A program made the position numbers and the translations under genes. Below are positions 35,963-45,711 of a DNA stretch of 55,555 nt, piece after piece. The stretch spans positions 1 through 55,555 of the forward strand of contig JAGRFY010000138.1 of the NCBI GenBank assembly GCA_020445765.1, in the 5' to 3' direction. The notes beneath the pieces are model-generated. The model worked only from the letters and a program-made list of their open reading frames with translations. It had not been told where the DNA came from and ran no database searches. How positions within the stretch are numbered: the first letter of the stretch is position 1; each line of letters starts with the position of its first letter. Source of the stretch: Rhodocyclaceae bacterium (GTDB lineage: Bacteria > Pseudomonadota > Gammaproteobacteria > Burkholderiales > Rhodocyclaceae).

Positions 35963-36901
35963 TTGAAGACCTTCATCCAGATTACCGAGGTATGGGTGCC
36001 CAACCGAAACCGGGATGCGCTCGAGTTTCACTCTGGCCTCTATGGACCCCACCAGAGCTTCCGGCTGGCCAGCGAGCGGATGCACTTCGGCATCGACGAG
36101 GGCCTGCCCGGCAAGGCCTGGGCATCACGCCATCCGATCGTGCTGAAGGACCTGCAGCACTCCTATTTCCTTCGATCCAGGCAAGCGCAGGAAGCCGGCC
36201 TGACCTGTGCCATTGCGCTTCCGGTGTTCGCCGGCGAACACCTGCTGGCCGTGCTGGTCATGTTCTGCGCCCAGGACGAGGAGTCGGCCGGCGCCGTCGA
36301 GGTCTGGCACAACGCCGAAGACAAGGGCCCGGAGCTGACCCTGGAGGACGGCTACTACGGCATTCTCGATGGATTCGAATTTGCCGCCCGGCATACGCGC
36401 TTTCCCCGGGCCTCGGGCCTGCCGGGCATCGTCTGGGACGCCAATCTGCCGCTGATCGTGTCCGACCTGGGCCACAACAAGCGCTTCCTGCGCCGCGACG
36501 ACGCGCGCACCGCGGGCTTGTGTACCGGTCTCGGGCTACCCTCGCCGTATCTGCCGGGCCACACCTACGTCGTCTCCTTCCTGTCCGCGCTCGGCACACC
36601 GATCGCCCGCCGCTTCGAGATCTGGGTGCCGTCGCAGGAACACGACGGCCTGCGACTGCATTCCGCGCATTGCGACAGCGATCGCCAGTTGCCGGAGCGC
36701 CTCGGCGACATCACCATCGAGCGCGGACTCGGCGCCCTCGGCCGCGCCTGGTTCACCGGCATCCCCACCATCACCGAGAATCTCGCCGAAGACAGCTCGC
36801 CGAATGCGCGGGCGGCAGCGGAATTCGGCCTGACGTCGATGGTGTCGATACCGATACTGAATGACGGCGCCACGGTCGCCATCGTCGGCCTCTACCTCTA
36901 G
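35963..36901 (+). CDS. Double GAF-domain protein next to the nitrate transporter
   Basis: The 312-residue protein has two GAF-like units (about 5-145 and 155-310). Each has the pattern of a GLPGKAW / GLPGIVWD / GALGRAWFTG turn, PIVL/PTI strand and a closing IALPVF / SIPIL strand. No catalytic or DNA-binding domain is present, so it may act by binding a small molecule and a partner protein. The best start is TTG at 35963, seven bases after GGAG; the ATG at 35933 has no such site. Its divergence from nrtA suggests a role in sensing nitrogen status; this is inference. Confidence 0.8.
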   Translation: MKTFIQITEVWVPNRNRDALEFHSGLYGPHQSFRLASERMHFGIDEGLPGKAWASRHPIVLKDLQHSYFLRSRQAQEAGLTCAIALPVFAGEHLLAVLVMFCAQDEESAGAVEVWHNAEDKGPELTLEDGYYGILDGFEFAARHTRFPRASGLPGIVWDANLPLIVSDLGHNKRFLRRDDARTAGLCTGLGLPSPYLPGHTYVVSFLSALGTPIARRFEIWVPSQEHDGLRLHSAHCDSDRQLPERLGDITIERGLGALGRAWFTGIPTITENLAEDSSPNARAAAEFGLTSMVSIPILNDGATVAIVGLYL

Positions 36902-36937
36902 CCGCACATCGCCGTCATCGCTGCGACGCCCTGGTCG

Positions 36938-36958
36938 CCGGCGGCGCACTACCGCCGG
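36938..36958. terminator. Hairpin between converging genes
   Basis: CCGGCGG and CCGCCGG form a 7-bp GC stem with a 7-base loop between the GAF gene and the bacteriohemerythrin gene. No T-run is present. Confidence 0.4.
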
Positions 36959-36968
36959 ATCCGGCCGG

Positions 36969-37409
36969 TCAGCGCGATCCGCCGACGCCGCCGCGCTCGC
37001 GTCGGACGAACTCGCCGAAACGCAGGTCGGTGTTCATGATGTGGCCGACCAGCCATTTCTGCAGAAAGCGAACGACCTGGGTCAGATCGAGGATCTCGCC
37101 ACGGTTGATCTGATCGCGCAGGGCTTCGACGCGCTCGGAGAATGCCTGGTGTTGCGCCAGGTGGCGCGCCGCATCGTCGCCGCAGGCGTCGATGTAGCCA
37201 AAGGTGTGCATCAGCCCCTGCTCCGCGTCGAAGTGGTACAGCGTGTAGCTCAGCAGGTCGCGCGTGATGCGTTCGGCCAGCTCGTCGCTGGCGCCGTCGG
37301 GCAGATGGGCGATGACCTCGTTGAGCGTGCTGACCAGCACCCGGTGTTGGCGGTCGATCTCCTCGATTCCGGTCAGCATCGAGTCGTTCCAGCGAATCGG
37401 CTTCGGCAT
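36969..37409 (-). CDS. Bacteriohemerythrin
   Basis: The 146-residue four-helix protein has all seven di-iron ligands: H22, H59, E63, H83, H87, H123 and D128. Family members bind oxygen reversibly and serve in oxygen storage, delivery or sensing. The ATG at 37409 is chosen because the protein then begins PIRWNDSMLTGIEEIDRQH, the standard family N-terminus; the frame is open farther upstream without homology. It stands alone and converges on the GAF gene. Confidence 0.92.
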   Translation of the reverse strand: MPKPIRWNDSMLTGIEEIDRQHRVLVSTLNEVIAHLPDGASDELAERITRDLLSYTLYHFDAEQGLMHTFGYIDACGDDAARHLAQHQAFSERVEALRDQINRGEILDLTQVVRFLQKWLVGHIMNTDLRFGEFVRRERGGVGGSR

Positions 37410-37582
37410 GGGTTCGGCTTCCGTACGTGCCCGGCCCGCCGCCACGGCGCCGGGTGCCAGTTCGGCGAAGCCTGCATGATACTGGATCGGTTCCCGGCCG
37501 GGCCGCCCACGCCGACAGGCTGTCGATTGACAGCCGACCTTGGAGCGGCGAGCCTTGGCCCGCCCACATCCACCGCTTCGCC

Positions 37583-38347
37583 ATGGCCGACCACCAGGAA
37601 ATCCGCCGCAACGTCTGGCTCTCGGATGCCGGCGGAGTGCGCTATCACTTGCGCGCACTGTGCCACCGGCGCCGCCGCTGGCGCGCCTTTCGCGACACCG
37701 TGGCGACGTGGTTCGCAGCGTGGCGCCCACCCTGCCAGCGCCTTGTGCTGGTCGGTCCGAGTGCCGGCCATACCTTGCCCTTGGCCCAAATGCACGGATT
37801 CTCGGAGATCGTCGCGCTCGAGCCCGATCCGGTCGCGCGGCGCTGGCTGGCATGGCGCGCGCACCACCTGCCACTGCACTTCGATGCCATCGACGTGCTG
37901 TCCGGTGCCACGCCGCTGCGCCCGCTGCGGACGGCTTTTCCCGACGCGGCAGTGCTGTTCTGCAACGTCCTCGGCCAGGTGGCACCGGCCGGCGGCGGGC
38001 GCTGGCACGAGCGACTGGCCGACTCGCTGGCCGGGCACCACTGGGCCAGCTACCACGACGTGATTTCGACCGACGTCCGACCGCTTGCCGGCGCGGGCCC
38101 GATGTCCTGCGACGCGCGGCGGCTGGAGACCGTGCTCGAGCGATTCTGGCCTGGCGGCCAGCTCGCGCTGGTCGACCACGAGACCTTTCGCCTGGCCGGT
38201 CCGTCGCAGCCGGCCGACTACGCGCTATGGCCGCTCGGCCCGGATCGGTGGCACCTGATCGAGTGGGTGGTCCACCGACCGCCGGTCGGGATCGGCCCGG
38301 TCGGTGCCGCGGACCGAACGCCGCTTACGCCGCCACCGGATCCATGA
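37583..38347 (+). CDS. Methyltransferase-like protein of unknown function
   Basis: The 254-residue protein has a Rossmann-type glycine loop (RLVLVGPSAGHTLPLAQM, about residues 49-66) followed by an acidic strand end (IVALEPDP), as in SAM-dependent methyltransferases. The rest, including VLFCNVLGQVAP, does not place it in a subfamily. The ATG at 37583 is chosen as the start just before the conserved part; upstream codons are Pro/Arg-rich. Its last 23 bases overlap the end of the HD-GYP gene on the other strand. Confidence 0.65.
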   Translation: MADHQEIRRNVWLSDAGGVRYHLRALCHRRRRWRAFRDTVATWFAAWRPPCQRLVLVGPSAGHTLPLAQMHGFSEIVALEPDPVARRWLAWRAHHLPLHFDAIDVLSGATPLRPLRTAFPDAAVLFCNVLGQVAPAGGGRWHERLADSLAGHHWASYHDVISTDVRPLAGAGPMSCDARRLETVLERFWPGGQLALVDHETFRLAGPSQPADYALWPLGPDRWHLIEWVVHRPPVGIGPVGAADRTPLTPPPDP

Positions 38348-39545
38348 AGCGCCGTGGATCGATGTTCCAGCGCCGCGGTGACTCGTCCGACACGATGCGG
38401 TCGCTGCAATTCGCCTTGCTGAGATCGACGACGTCGGGCGTGGTATAGGCGTTTGCACGGACGTTGAAGAAGGTGCGCACCATCGGCTTCAAGGCGTCTT
38501 GCGACGACTGGGCGATGACGACGCCAAGGCGCCCGGATTCGAGGCGCACGAGGCTGCCCACCGGATAGATGCCGACACAGCGCATGAAGGATGCCAGGAG
38601 CTTCCTGTCGAAATGGTTGATGCTCCATTCCCACATCTTGCGCAGCGCCTCGGTCGCCGGCATGCCCTTGTGGTAGCAGCGATCCGCAGTGATCGCGTCG
38701 TATACATCGACGATCGCCGCCATCCGCGCCATCGTGCTGATCTCTTCCCCGGCCAGGCGATCGGGATAGCCACTGCCGTCGATGCGCTCGTGGTGATGCC
38801 GGGTGATGTCCAGCGCAACCTCGCCGACGCCGCCAATGCCGAGCAGGATTTCGTGACCGTCTCCCGGATGGCGCCGGATCAGGTCGAACTCCTCGTCGGT
38901 CAGCCGCCCCGGCTTGTTGAGCACCTCCTCGGGCACCAGCATCTTGCCGATGTCGTGCACCAGGCCGCCGATGCCGGCTTCCCGCAGTTCGTCGGCCGGC
39001 AACCCCAGGGACCGTCCGAAGGTGATCATCAACGTGCAAACGCTGACCGAATGCTGGAAGGTGTAGTCGTCCTTGTTCTTGATGCCGACCAAGCCGAGCA
39101 GGGCGTTGCCGTTGCTGAGGATCGATTCGGTGACGGCATCGACCAGCGGTTCGACGTTCTCGAGCGAAACCGCCCTGCCGAGCCGAACGTCGCGCATCAT
39201 TTCGCGCACGACGCGGTTGGCCTGGGCGTGGATGCCCCGGGCCCGCGGCATCTCCTCGGCCAGGGTTCGTTCGCGCACCGGTTCCTGCGCCTGCTCGACG
39301 GCTTCCTCGATTTCCTGCTGTACCACCTGCTGGACCTCGGCCGCGGCCACTCCCTCGGCATCGTCGAGGCCGCGCGCGGTGTCGATATAGACCTCTCGGA
39401 TGCCGGCCTCGCGAAAGCGGTCGACGTCCTTTTCGTTCTTCAGCAGGAAGCTGCGGCGCCAGAACGGATGGGACATCCAGTCACCGCAGATGTCCTGGAT
39501 GTACATGCCACTCTTGAGGCGCTCGATCGGAATCTTCTTCTGCAT
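38325..39545 (-). CDS. HD-GYP cyclic-di-GMP phosphodiesterase with DUF3391 domain
   Basis: The 406-residue protein starts with a DUF3391 module (IPIERLKSGMYIQDICGDW) and a charged helical linker (about 60-110). The HD-GYP domain (about 140-330) has HSVSVCTLM, the HD pair in GLVHDIGKMLVP, HHHERIDGSGYPD (the GYP-loop) and DVYDAITADR, all intact. It should hydrolyse cyclic-di-GMP to pGpG or GMP in the cytoplasm, and so could affect biofilm, pili or surface glycan. The ATG at 39545 is preferred over a GTG six codons upstream. Confidence 0.93.
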   Translation of the reverse strand: MQKKIPIERLKSGMYIQDICGDWMSHPFWRRSFLLKNEKDVDRFREAGIREVYIDTARGLDDAEGVAAAEVQQVVQQEIEEAVEQAQEPVRERTLAEEMPRARGIHAQANRVVREMMRDVRLGRAVSLENVEPLVDAVTESILSNGNALLGLVGIKNKDDYTFQHSVSVCTLMITFGRSLGLPADELREAGIGGLVHDIGKMLVPEEVLNKPGRLTDEEFDLIRRHPGDGHEILLGIGGVGEVALDITRHHHERIDGSGYPDRLAGEEISTMARMAAIVDVYDAITADRCYHKGMPATEALRKMWEWSINHFDRKLLASFMRCVGIYPVGSLVRLESGRLGVVIAQSSQDALKPMVRTFFNVRANAYTTPDVVDLSKANCSDRIVSDESPRRWNIDPRRFMDPVAA

Positions 39546-39763
39546 CGCCGGAAAGCCTTTCACTTTGCATGGCGTCTACGGCCGGGCGAAGACGGCCTTG
39601 ATGGTGGAATCCGGACCACGCCGCCCGAATCCACGAACGACCCGACAACCGGCCGTGAGGTCCGGCACGAATGCACCGCGGTCGCCCCCGTGTGCGCCGC
39701 ACTCGGGCGCATCGGTCGGCCGTTTCGGGGATAATCCGGGCTTTTCGCACCGCAGCATCACCG

Positions 39764-40588
39764 ATGGACATCCTGCTCATCCTGAAAGCAGCCGCGCTCG
39801 GCGTCATCGAGGGGCTCACCGAATTCCTGCCGGTGTCCTCGACCGGCCACCTGATCATCTTCGGCGACCTGCTCTCCTACAATGACGAACGCAGCAAGGT
39901 ATTCAAGATCGTGATCCAGCTGGCGGCGATCCTGGCCGTGTGCTGGGACTACCGTGAACGCGTCATCGGCGTCGCCACCGGCATCGGCCGCAGGCCAGAC
40001 GCCAACCGCTTCGTGCTGAATCTGTTCGTCGGCTTCCTGCCGGCGGCGGTGCTCGGCCTGCTGTTCTACAGCATCATCAAGCACTATCTGTTCAATCCGC
40101 TGACGGTGGCCATCGCACTGATCGTCGGCGGCCTGCTGATCCTGTGGATCGAACGCGGCCACTACCATCCCGAGGTCGACACCGTCGACCGGATGCGCTG
40201 GCCGCTCGCCCTCAAGGTCGGATTCGCGCAGGCGATGGCGATGATTCCCGGCGTCTCGCGCTCCGGTGCGACCATCATGGGCGGGCTGCTGCTCGGCCTG
40301 TCGCGCAAGACTGCGGCCGAGTTCTCGTTCTTCCTGGCGATACCGACGATGCTGGCCGCCACCGCCTATGACGTCTATCGCAATCGCGCGCTGTTGAGCC
40401 TGGACGATGCCGCGGTATTCGGCGTCGGCTTCGTCTGCTCCTTCCTTGCCGCGATGGTGGCGGTCAAGGCCTTCGTCCGCTATGTTTCGCACAACAGCTT
40501 CGCGCCCTTTGCCTGGTACCGGATCGCCTTCGGGCTGTTCGTGCTGGGCAGTTGGCAGTTCGGCTGGGTGGACTGGAGCACGTCGTGA
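39764..40588 (+). CDS. uppP: Undecaprenyl-diphosphatase
   Basis: The 274-residue integral membrane protein has both UppP signatures: [17 protein letters not shown] near residue 17 and [17 protein letters not shown] near residue 160. It recycles undecaprenyl pyrophosphate to the monophosphate carrier for peptidoglycan and other envelope glycans. A -10-like GATAAT lies about 30 bases upstream, without a good -35. The stop overlaps the GTG start of the next gene. Confidence 0.95.
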   Translation: MDILLILKAAALGVIEGLTEFLPVSSTGHLIIFGDLLSYNDERSKVFKIVIQLAAILAVCWDYRERVIGVATGIGRRPDANRFVLNLFVGFLPAAVLGLLFYSIIKHYLFNPLTVAIALIVGGLLILWIERGHYHPEVDTVDRMRWPLALKVGFAQAMAMIPGVSRSGATIMGGLLLGLSRKTAAEFSFFLAIPTMLAATAYDVYRNRALLSLDDAAVFGVGFVCSFLAAMVAVKAFVRYVSHNSFAPFAWYRIAFGLFVLGSWQFGWVDWSTS

Positions 40589-41154
40589 TTTTCTACCTGC
40601 ACGGGTTTCGTTCGGCGCCGGCGTCCCACAAGGCCACCCGGCTGCGCGAACACATGCAGGGTCGAGGGCTCGTCGAGCACTACTGGTGTGAGCAACTCTC
40701 GCATGTACCGGCCGAAGCGGTGGCACAGATCGACGACGCCCTCCAGCGGATCGGTGGGTCGCCGACCCTGGTCGGCAGTTCGCTCGGGGGCTACTACGCC
40801 ACCTGGTTCGCCGAGCGCTACGACCTGCGGGCGGTGCTGGTCAATCCGGGGGTGCTGTCGTATCTGTCGCTGGAGCCATGGATCGGCGTGCTCGACAATT
40901 TCTTCACCGGCGAGACCTTCGAGTTCACCCGCGAGCACATCGCGCAGTTGCGGGCGATCGAAGTCGAAGCCATCACGCGGCCGTCGCGCTACTGGCTGAT
41001 GGTCGAAACCGGCGACGAAGTGCTCGACTACCAGCACGCGGTCGCCAAGTACGTCGGGGCGCGCCAGACCGTGCTCGAAGGCGGCGACCACAGCTTCACG
41101 CGCTGGGACGACTACCTCGACGAGATCCTCCGCTTCGCCGGTCTTGCGCGATGA
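40585..41154 (+). CDS. YqiA-like esterase
   Basis: The 189-residue alpha/beta hydrolase begins [16 protein letters not shown], has the nucleophile elbow [15 protein letters not shown] and the catalytic histidine in [10 protein letters not shown]. The length and pattern fit the YqiA/UPF0227 family of small esterases. The GTG at 40585 overlaps the uppP stop and is preceded by GGAG six bases upstream. It overlaps the next gene by ATGA. Confidence 0.88.
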   Translation: MIFYLHGFRSAPASHKATRLREHMQGRGLVEHYWCEQLSHVPAEAVAQIDDALQRIGGSPTLVGSSLGGYYATWFAERYDLRAVLVNPGVLSYLSLEPWIGVLDNFFTGETFEFTREHIAQLRAIEVEAITRPSRYWLMVETGDEVLDYQHAVAKYVGARQTVLEGGDHSFTRWDDYLDEILRFAGLAR

Positions 41155-41984
41155 GCGGATTCGATGCAGAGCGCTTCAAGGCCAACGAGCGCGCCGGCTT
41201 CAACCGCATCGCCGGGCGCTATCTGGCCGGCGCTGCGGCGCGCCAGGCACTGCAGCAGGCGCTGGTCGATCTCGCCGACCCCGCGCCCGGCGAGTGCATC
41301 CTGGACATCGCCAGCGGTCCCTGCCTGCTGGCAGCCGACGCCACCGCCCGGGTCGGCAGCACGGGCCTGGTGGTGGCCAGCGACATCGCCGAGGCAATGC
41401 TCGCCTGTGGTCGCGACGCGCTGCCGCCCGAGCACCTCGAGGCGATGGTTCATTGCGCGGCCGATGCAGAGACGCTGCCGTTTGCCAACGATCGCTTCGA
41501 CCTCGTCACGATCGGCCTCGGCCTGTTCATCCTGCCGGATCCGTCTGCGGCACTGGCGGAAGTCAGGCGGGTGCTGGTGCCCGGCGGCCGGCTGGCGCTG
41601 TCGGTGTGGGGTCCGGCCGACGACGTGCCGCTGATCAGCCACGCCCAGGCCTGCATCGCTCGCCTGCTGCCGCCACCCCGCGTACCGCGGCCATCGGTGT
41701 TCCGCTTCGGCGAGGCGCCGGTGCTGCGCCGCTTGCTGACCGATGCCGGCTACGCCACGGTCCGCACCGCGGACTACCGGCTGGACTGCCGTTTTGCAGA
41801 TGCCGGCGACTACTGGCAGGCCTTTCTCGACCTCGCCGGCGGTGCCGCCGAAGCGATCGCACGACTGCCGGAGGCAGTCGGCCGCAGGCTCGCCGACGAG
41901 GTCGCCCAAGACCTGCAAGCCTGCCGCGAGGGCGATGGCTACGCCACCCGTAATCGGGTGTTGCTGGCGCTGGCGCACAAGTGA
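41151..41984 (+). CDS. Class I SAM-dependent methyltransferase
   Basis: The 277-residue protein has motif I ILDIASGPCLLAADA (about residue 47), an acidic loop VVASDIAEAML, AADAETLPFANDRFDLVT and the post-III loop VLVPGGRLALSVWG, typical of UbiE/COQ5-like methyltransferases. Residues that would define the substrate are not recognisable. It is coupled by four-base overlaps to genes on both sides. Confidence 0.85.
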   Translation: MSGFDAERFKANERAGFNRIAGRYLAGAAARQALQQALVDLADPAPGECILDIASGPCLLAADATARVGSTGLVVASDIAEAMLACGRDALPPEHLEAMVHCAADAETLPFANDRFDLVTIGLGLFILPDPSAALAEVRRVLVPGGRLALSVWGPADDVPLISHAQACIARLLPPPRVPRPSVFRFGEAPVLRRLLTDAGYATVRTADYRLDCRFADAGDYWQAFLDLAGGAAEAIARLPEAVGRRLADEVAQDLQACREGDGYATRNRVLLALAHK

Positions 41985-42892
41985 ACGAAGCCCCCCGGCG
42001 GTCGGCGCTCGTCGCGATCGTCACCGCCTTCGCGATCTGGGGGCTGTCACCGCTCTACTTCAAGGCGGTCGCGGCCCTGCCGGCGGAAGACATCGTCGCC
42101 CACCGGGCCTTGTGGTCGGCGCTGCTGCTGGCCACGGCACTGACCGTCACCGGCCGCATCGGCGCCGTCCGGCGCCAGCTCGCGGCGCACCCCGGGCTCG
42201 GCGCGACGCTGGTCGCCACGGCGCTGCTGAACGGGGCCAACTGGCTCGCCTTCGTCTGGGCGATCAATGCCGGCCGCACCCTCGAAGCCAGCCTCGGATA
42301 CTTCATCAATCCACTGTTCAGCATGCTGCTCGGTGCACTGCTGCTCGGCGAGCGCCTGCGGCCTGCCCAGCGACTGGCCGTGGCGATCGCCTTTGCCGGC
42401 GTGATGCTGCGCGTCTGGCAGGTCGGCAGCCTGCCGTGGATCGCACTCTTCCTGGCGCTCACCTTCGGTCTCTACGGACTGTTGCGCAAGCGCGCGCCGG
42501 TGGACCCGGTCGCCGGTCTGCTGGTCGAGACGACGCTGCTCGGCATGCCCGCCCTCGCCTGGCTCGGCTGGCAGGCGCAGCACGGACGAATCGACCCCGA
42601 AGTGATCCTCGGGCTCGGCCATCTGCTGCCGATGGCCGGCCTGATCACCGCCGTACCGTTGATGCTGTTCGCCTACGGCGCCCGCCGTCTGCCACTGACC
42701 ACGGTCGGCTTTGCCCAGTACCTCGCCCCCAGCCTGAGCTTCGTCCTGGCGGTCTGGATCTTCCACGAACCCTTCGACAGTGGGCGGCTCGGCGCCTTCG
42801 CGCTGATCTGGGCGGCCCTGGCCGTCTACTCGGCCGATCTCTGGCGAGCCTCGCGGCAGCGGGCCCGGGCATCCGGTACACTGGCGGGCTAG
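41981..42892 (+). CDS. rarD: RarD-type EamA-family permease
   Basis: The 303-residue protein has about ten membrane helices in two EamA halves. AIWGLSPLYFKAV at the N-terminus and NWLAFVWAINAGRTLEASLGYFINPL are typical of RarD. The solute is unknown. The GTG start overlaps the methyltransferase stop (GTGA). Confidence 0.88.
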   Translation: MNEAPRRSALVAIVTAFAIWGLSPLYFKAVAALPAEDIVAHRALWSALLLATALTVTGRIGAVRRQLAAHPGLGATLVATALLNGANWLAFVWAINAGRTLEASLGYFINPLFSMLLGALLLGERLRPAQRLAVAIAFAGVMLRVWQVGSLPWIALFLALTFGLYGLLRKRAPVDPVAGLLVETTLLGMPALAWLGWQAQHGRIDPEVILGLGHLLPMAGLITAVPLMLFAYGARRLPLTTVGFAQYLAPSLSFVLAVWIFHEPFDSGRLGAFALIWAALAVYSADLWRASRQRARASGTLAG

Positions 42893-42905
42893 TCCGGAGT
42901 CATCG

Positions 42906-44810
42906 ATGTACGTACTTTTCGAAGAGGACGGTCATTTCAAGGCCGGCACCATCCTGCAGGACAGCGGCGCCTCGCTGCAGGTCGAGAACACCCACGGCAA
43001 GCGCCTGAAGCTGAAGGCGGGCCATGCGCTGTTGCGCTTCGACAGCCCCGCGCCGCAGTCGCTGCTCGAGCAGGCTCAGGCCGAATCGGCGGAACAGGAC
43101 GTGCCCTTCCTGTGGGAGGTCTGCGGCGACGACGAATTCGGCTTCGAGGAATTCGCCAAGGAATATCACGGGCGACCACCGAGCGCAGTCGAATCGGCGG
43201 CGGTGCTGATGGCCCTGCACGGGGCACCGGTGTATTTCCATCGCAAGGGCCGCGGCCGCTACCGCAAGGCGCCGACCGAGATCCTGCAGGCGGCGCTGGT
43301 CGGGCTCGAGAAGAAGAAGCAGCAGGCCGAGGCGGTGGCCCGGATGCGCGACACCCTGCTCGAAGACCGGCTGCCGGACGAGTTCGTGCCGATGCTCGAC
43401 CAGATCATGTTCCGGCCCGACCGCAACCGTCTCGAAGTCAAGGCGCTGGAGGCAGCCAGCGTCGACGCCGGCCTGTCGGCGGCGCGCCTGTTGCTGCGTT
43501 GCGGCGCAGTAGCGTCGTCCCACGATCTGCACTTCGGCCGCTTCCTGTTCGAGCACTTCCCGGACGGCACCGGATTTCCGGCCGACGTAGACGTCGCGCT
43601 GCCGGACGACCTGCCGCTGGCAGCGGTCGAGGCATTTTCGATCGACGACGCCACGACCACCGAGATCGACGACGCATTCTCGGTGACGCCGAGCGCCGAC
43701 GGCGGCTGGCGCGTCGGCATCCACATTGCGGCACCGGCACTCGGCTTCGGCCGCGGATCGCCGCTCGATGCGCTCGCCCGGGCGCGCCTGTCCACGGTGT
43801 ACATGCCCGGCCGCAAGATCACGATGCTGCCCGATCCGGTGGTCGAGCGCTTCACGCTGTCGGCCGGTCACACGCGGCCGGCGCTGTCGCTGTATCTCGA
43901 CCTCAGCCCGGCGCTGGCGGTCACCCGCCACGAAACGCGGATCGAGCAGGTGCCGGTGGTCGCGAACCTGCGCCACCACGACATCGAGCCACTGTTCAAC
44001 GAAGAGAGCCTGACCAGCAGTCATGCCGCAGACTATCCGTGGAAGCGCGAACTGACGCTGCTGTGGGAACTGGCGACGGTTCTCGAAGCCGGCCGCGGCA
44101 AGGCCTCGAGCCAGCCCCAGCAGACCGATTTCAGCTTCTACGTCGACTGGCAGAGCGAGAGCCGCGACGGCCCGGGTTTCGTCACGATCACCGAGCGCCA
44201 GCGGGGCTCGCCGATGGACAAGCTGGTGGCCGAGATGATGATCCTGGCCAACGCCACCTGGGGCAAGCTGCTCGCCGACAGCGGGGTCTCCGGGCTTTAC
44301 CGCGTGCAGGCCGGCGGCAAGGTGCGGATGTCGACGGTCAGTGGCCCGCACGAAGGGCTCGGCGTCGATTCCTACGCCTGGAGCAGCTCGCCGTTGCGCC
44401 GGTACGTCGATCTGGTCAATCAGTGGCAATTGCTGGCGACGCTCCGTGGCGAAGAACCGCCGTTCGCCGACAAGTCGCCCGACCTGATGGCGGCGATGCG
44501 CGACTTCGAACTGACCTACGCCGCGTACGCCGAATTCCAGCGGATGATGGAGCGCTACTGGTGCCTGCGCTGGCTGCGTCAGAACGATGTCGGCGAGGTC
44601 GTCGCCCGCGTGCTGCGCGACAACGTGGTTCGGCTCGAGCATGCGCCCTTCGTGTTCAAAGTGCCGTCGATGCCGCTGCAGTTGCCCGGCAGCCGGGTGC
44701 GGCTGGCGATCACCGGCAGCGACCTGATCGACATCGAACTCGACGCCCGTTTCGTCGACATCCTGTCGGAACCCAGCGACGACGAACTGGCCTCGGAACT
44801 GGAACTCTGA
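42906..44810 (+). CDS. RNB-domain exoribonuclease (RNase II family)
   Basis: The 634-residue protein has an RNB domain with the active-site segment FSIDDATTTEIDDAFSV near residue 243, in which the second of the four metal-binding aspartates is glutamate (a version seen in some non-canonical RNase II lineages). Later motifs include MPGRKITMLP and YAWSSSPLRRYVDLVNQ. An N-terminal small domain precedes it and a short S1-like end follows. It should degrade RNA 3' to 5'. It may be a housekeeping enzyme; the Glu variant is the only odd point. Confidence 0.9.
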   Translation: MYVLFEEDGHFKAGTILQDSGASLQVENTHGKRLKLKAGHALLRFDSPAPQSLLEQAQAESAEQDVPFLWEVCGDDEFGFEEFAKEYHGRPPSAVESAAVLMALHGAPVYFHRKGRGRYRKAPTEILQAALVGLEKKKQQAEAVARMRDTLLEDRLPDEFVPMLDQIMFRPDRNRLEVKALEAASVDAGLSAARLLLRCGAVASSHDLHFGRFLFEHFPDGTGFPADVDVALPDDLPLAAVEAFSIDDATTTEIDDAFSVTPSADGGWRVGIHIAAPALGFGRGSPLDALARARLSTVYMPGRKITMLPDPVVERFTLSAGHTRPALSLYLDLSPALAVTRHETRIEQVPVVANLRHHDIEPLFNEESLTSSHAADYPWKRELTLLWELATVLEAGRGKASSQPQQTDFSFYVDWQSESRDGPGFVTITERQRGSPMDKLVAEMMILANATWGKLLADSGVSGLYRVQAGGKVRMSTVSGPHEGLGVDSYAWSSSPLRRYVDLVNQWQLLATLRGEEPPFADKSPDLMAAMRDFELTYAAYAEFQRMMERYWCLRWLRQNDVGEVVARVLRDNVVRLEHAPFVFKVPSMPLQLPGSRVRLAITGSDLIDIELDARFVDILSEPSDDELASELEL

Positions 44811-44814
44811 ATCG

Positions 44815-45711
44815 ATGCCCCGCCAGCGCGCCCAGCGTTCGCGTTCCAGCACCTTGCCGTCACCGGTGACGACGAGCCAGTACGCGCTGCATTTCGCGAT
44901 CTTCGTGTCGATCCTGGTGCACGGCCTGGTCCTGTCGATCCGCTTCAAGCTGCCCGAACTCGACACGCCGTTCCGCGACCGGGGCCTCGAAGTGGTGCTG
45001 GTCAATGCCCGCCACGAACGGCCCGCGGACAAGCCCGAAGCCCTCGCCCAGGCCAATCTCGATGGCGGCGGCAACACCGATGCCGACGTCAAGGCGGCCA
45101 GTCCGCTGCCGGCCAAGCAGCAGGACGTCCGCGGCGACGCCCTGCTGCAGGCCCAGCGCCGGGTGCAGCAGCTCGAGGCCGCGCAGCGCGAGTTGCTGAC
45201 CCGGGCCAAGGCCGAGACCCGGGTCGTCGTCGAGCAGCAACAGCAACAGCAACCCGAAGAAGCACGCGTCTCCGGCCAGGACCTGCTCGACAGTGCAGCG
45301 GCGATCGCGCGGCTCGAGGCCCGGGTCGAGAAGCGCCTGCAGGAGTACGCCAAGCGACCCCGCCGCAAGTTCATCGGGGCGCGCACCAAGGAGTACCGCT
45401 TCGCCCAGTACGTCGAGGACTGGCGGCAGAAGATCGAGCGCGTCGGCACCTTGAACTACCCCGAAGCCGCCCGCGGCAAGGTCTACGGAAGCCTGCTGCT
45501 GTCGGTCATCCTGCGCGCCGATGGCAGCGTCGTGAAGATCGACGTGATCCGCTCCAGCGGCCACGACATCCTCGACGGTGCTGCCCGACGGATCGTCGAA
45601 CTGGCGAGCCCATTTGCCGAATTTCCGCCCGCCATCCGACGCGACACCGATCAGCTCGAAATCGTGCGCACCTGGAACTTCACCAATGCGGACACCCTCA
45701 CCGCCCAGTAG
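44815..45711 (+). CDS. TonB-like periplasm-spanning protein
   Basis: The 298-residue protein has one N-terminal membrane helix (about 25-43), a coiled-coil and glutamine-rich middle (EQQQQQQPEE), and a C-terminal TonB-type domain (NYPEAARGKVYGSLLLSVIL). It starts four bases after the ribonuclease stop. It may pass energy to an outer-membrane receptor, but no ExbB or ExbD gene is nearby. Confidence 0.85.
   Translation: MPRQRAQRSRSSTLPSPVTTSQYALHFAIFVSILVHGLVLSIRFKLPELDTPFRDRGLEVVLVNARHERPADKPEALAQANLDGGGNTDADVKAASPLPAKQQDVRGDALLQAQRRVQQLEAAQRELLTRAKAETRVVVEQQQQQQPEEARVSGQDLLDSAAAIARLEARVEKRLQEYAKRPRRKFIGARTKEYRFAQYVEDWRQKIERVGTLNYPEAARGKVYGSLLLSVILRADGSVVKIDVIRSSGHDILDGAARRIVELASPFAEFPPAIRRDTDQLEIVRTWNFTNADTLTAQ

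Noticed and set aside
42900-45449. Very long open frame (849 codons) on the minus strand
   Set aside because: It lies opposite the RNB and TonB-like genes, has no recognisable domain, and is rich in Arg, Gly and Gln as expected from the reverse of GC-rich coding DNA.
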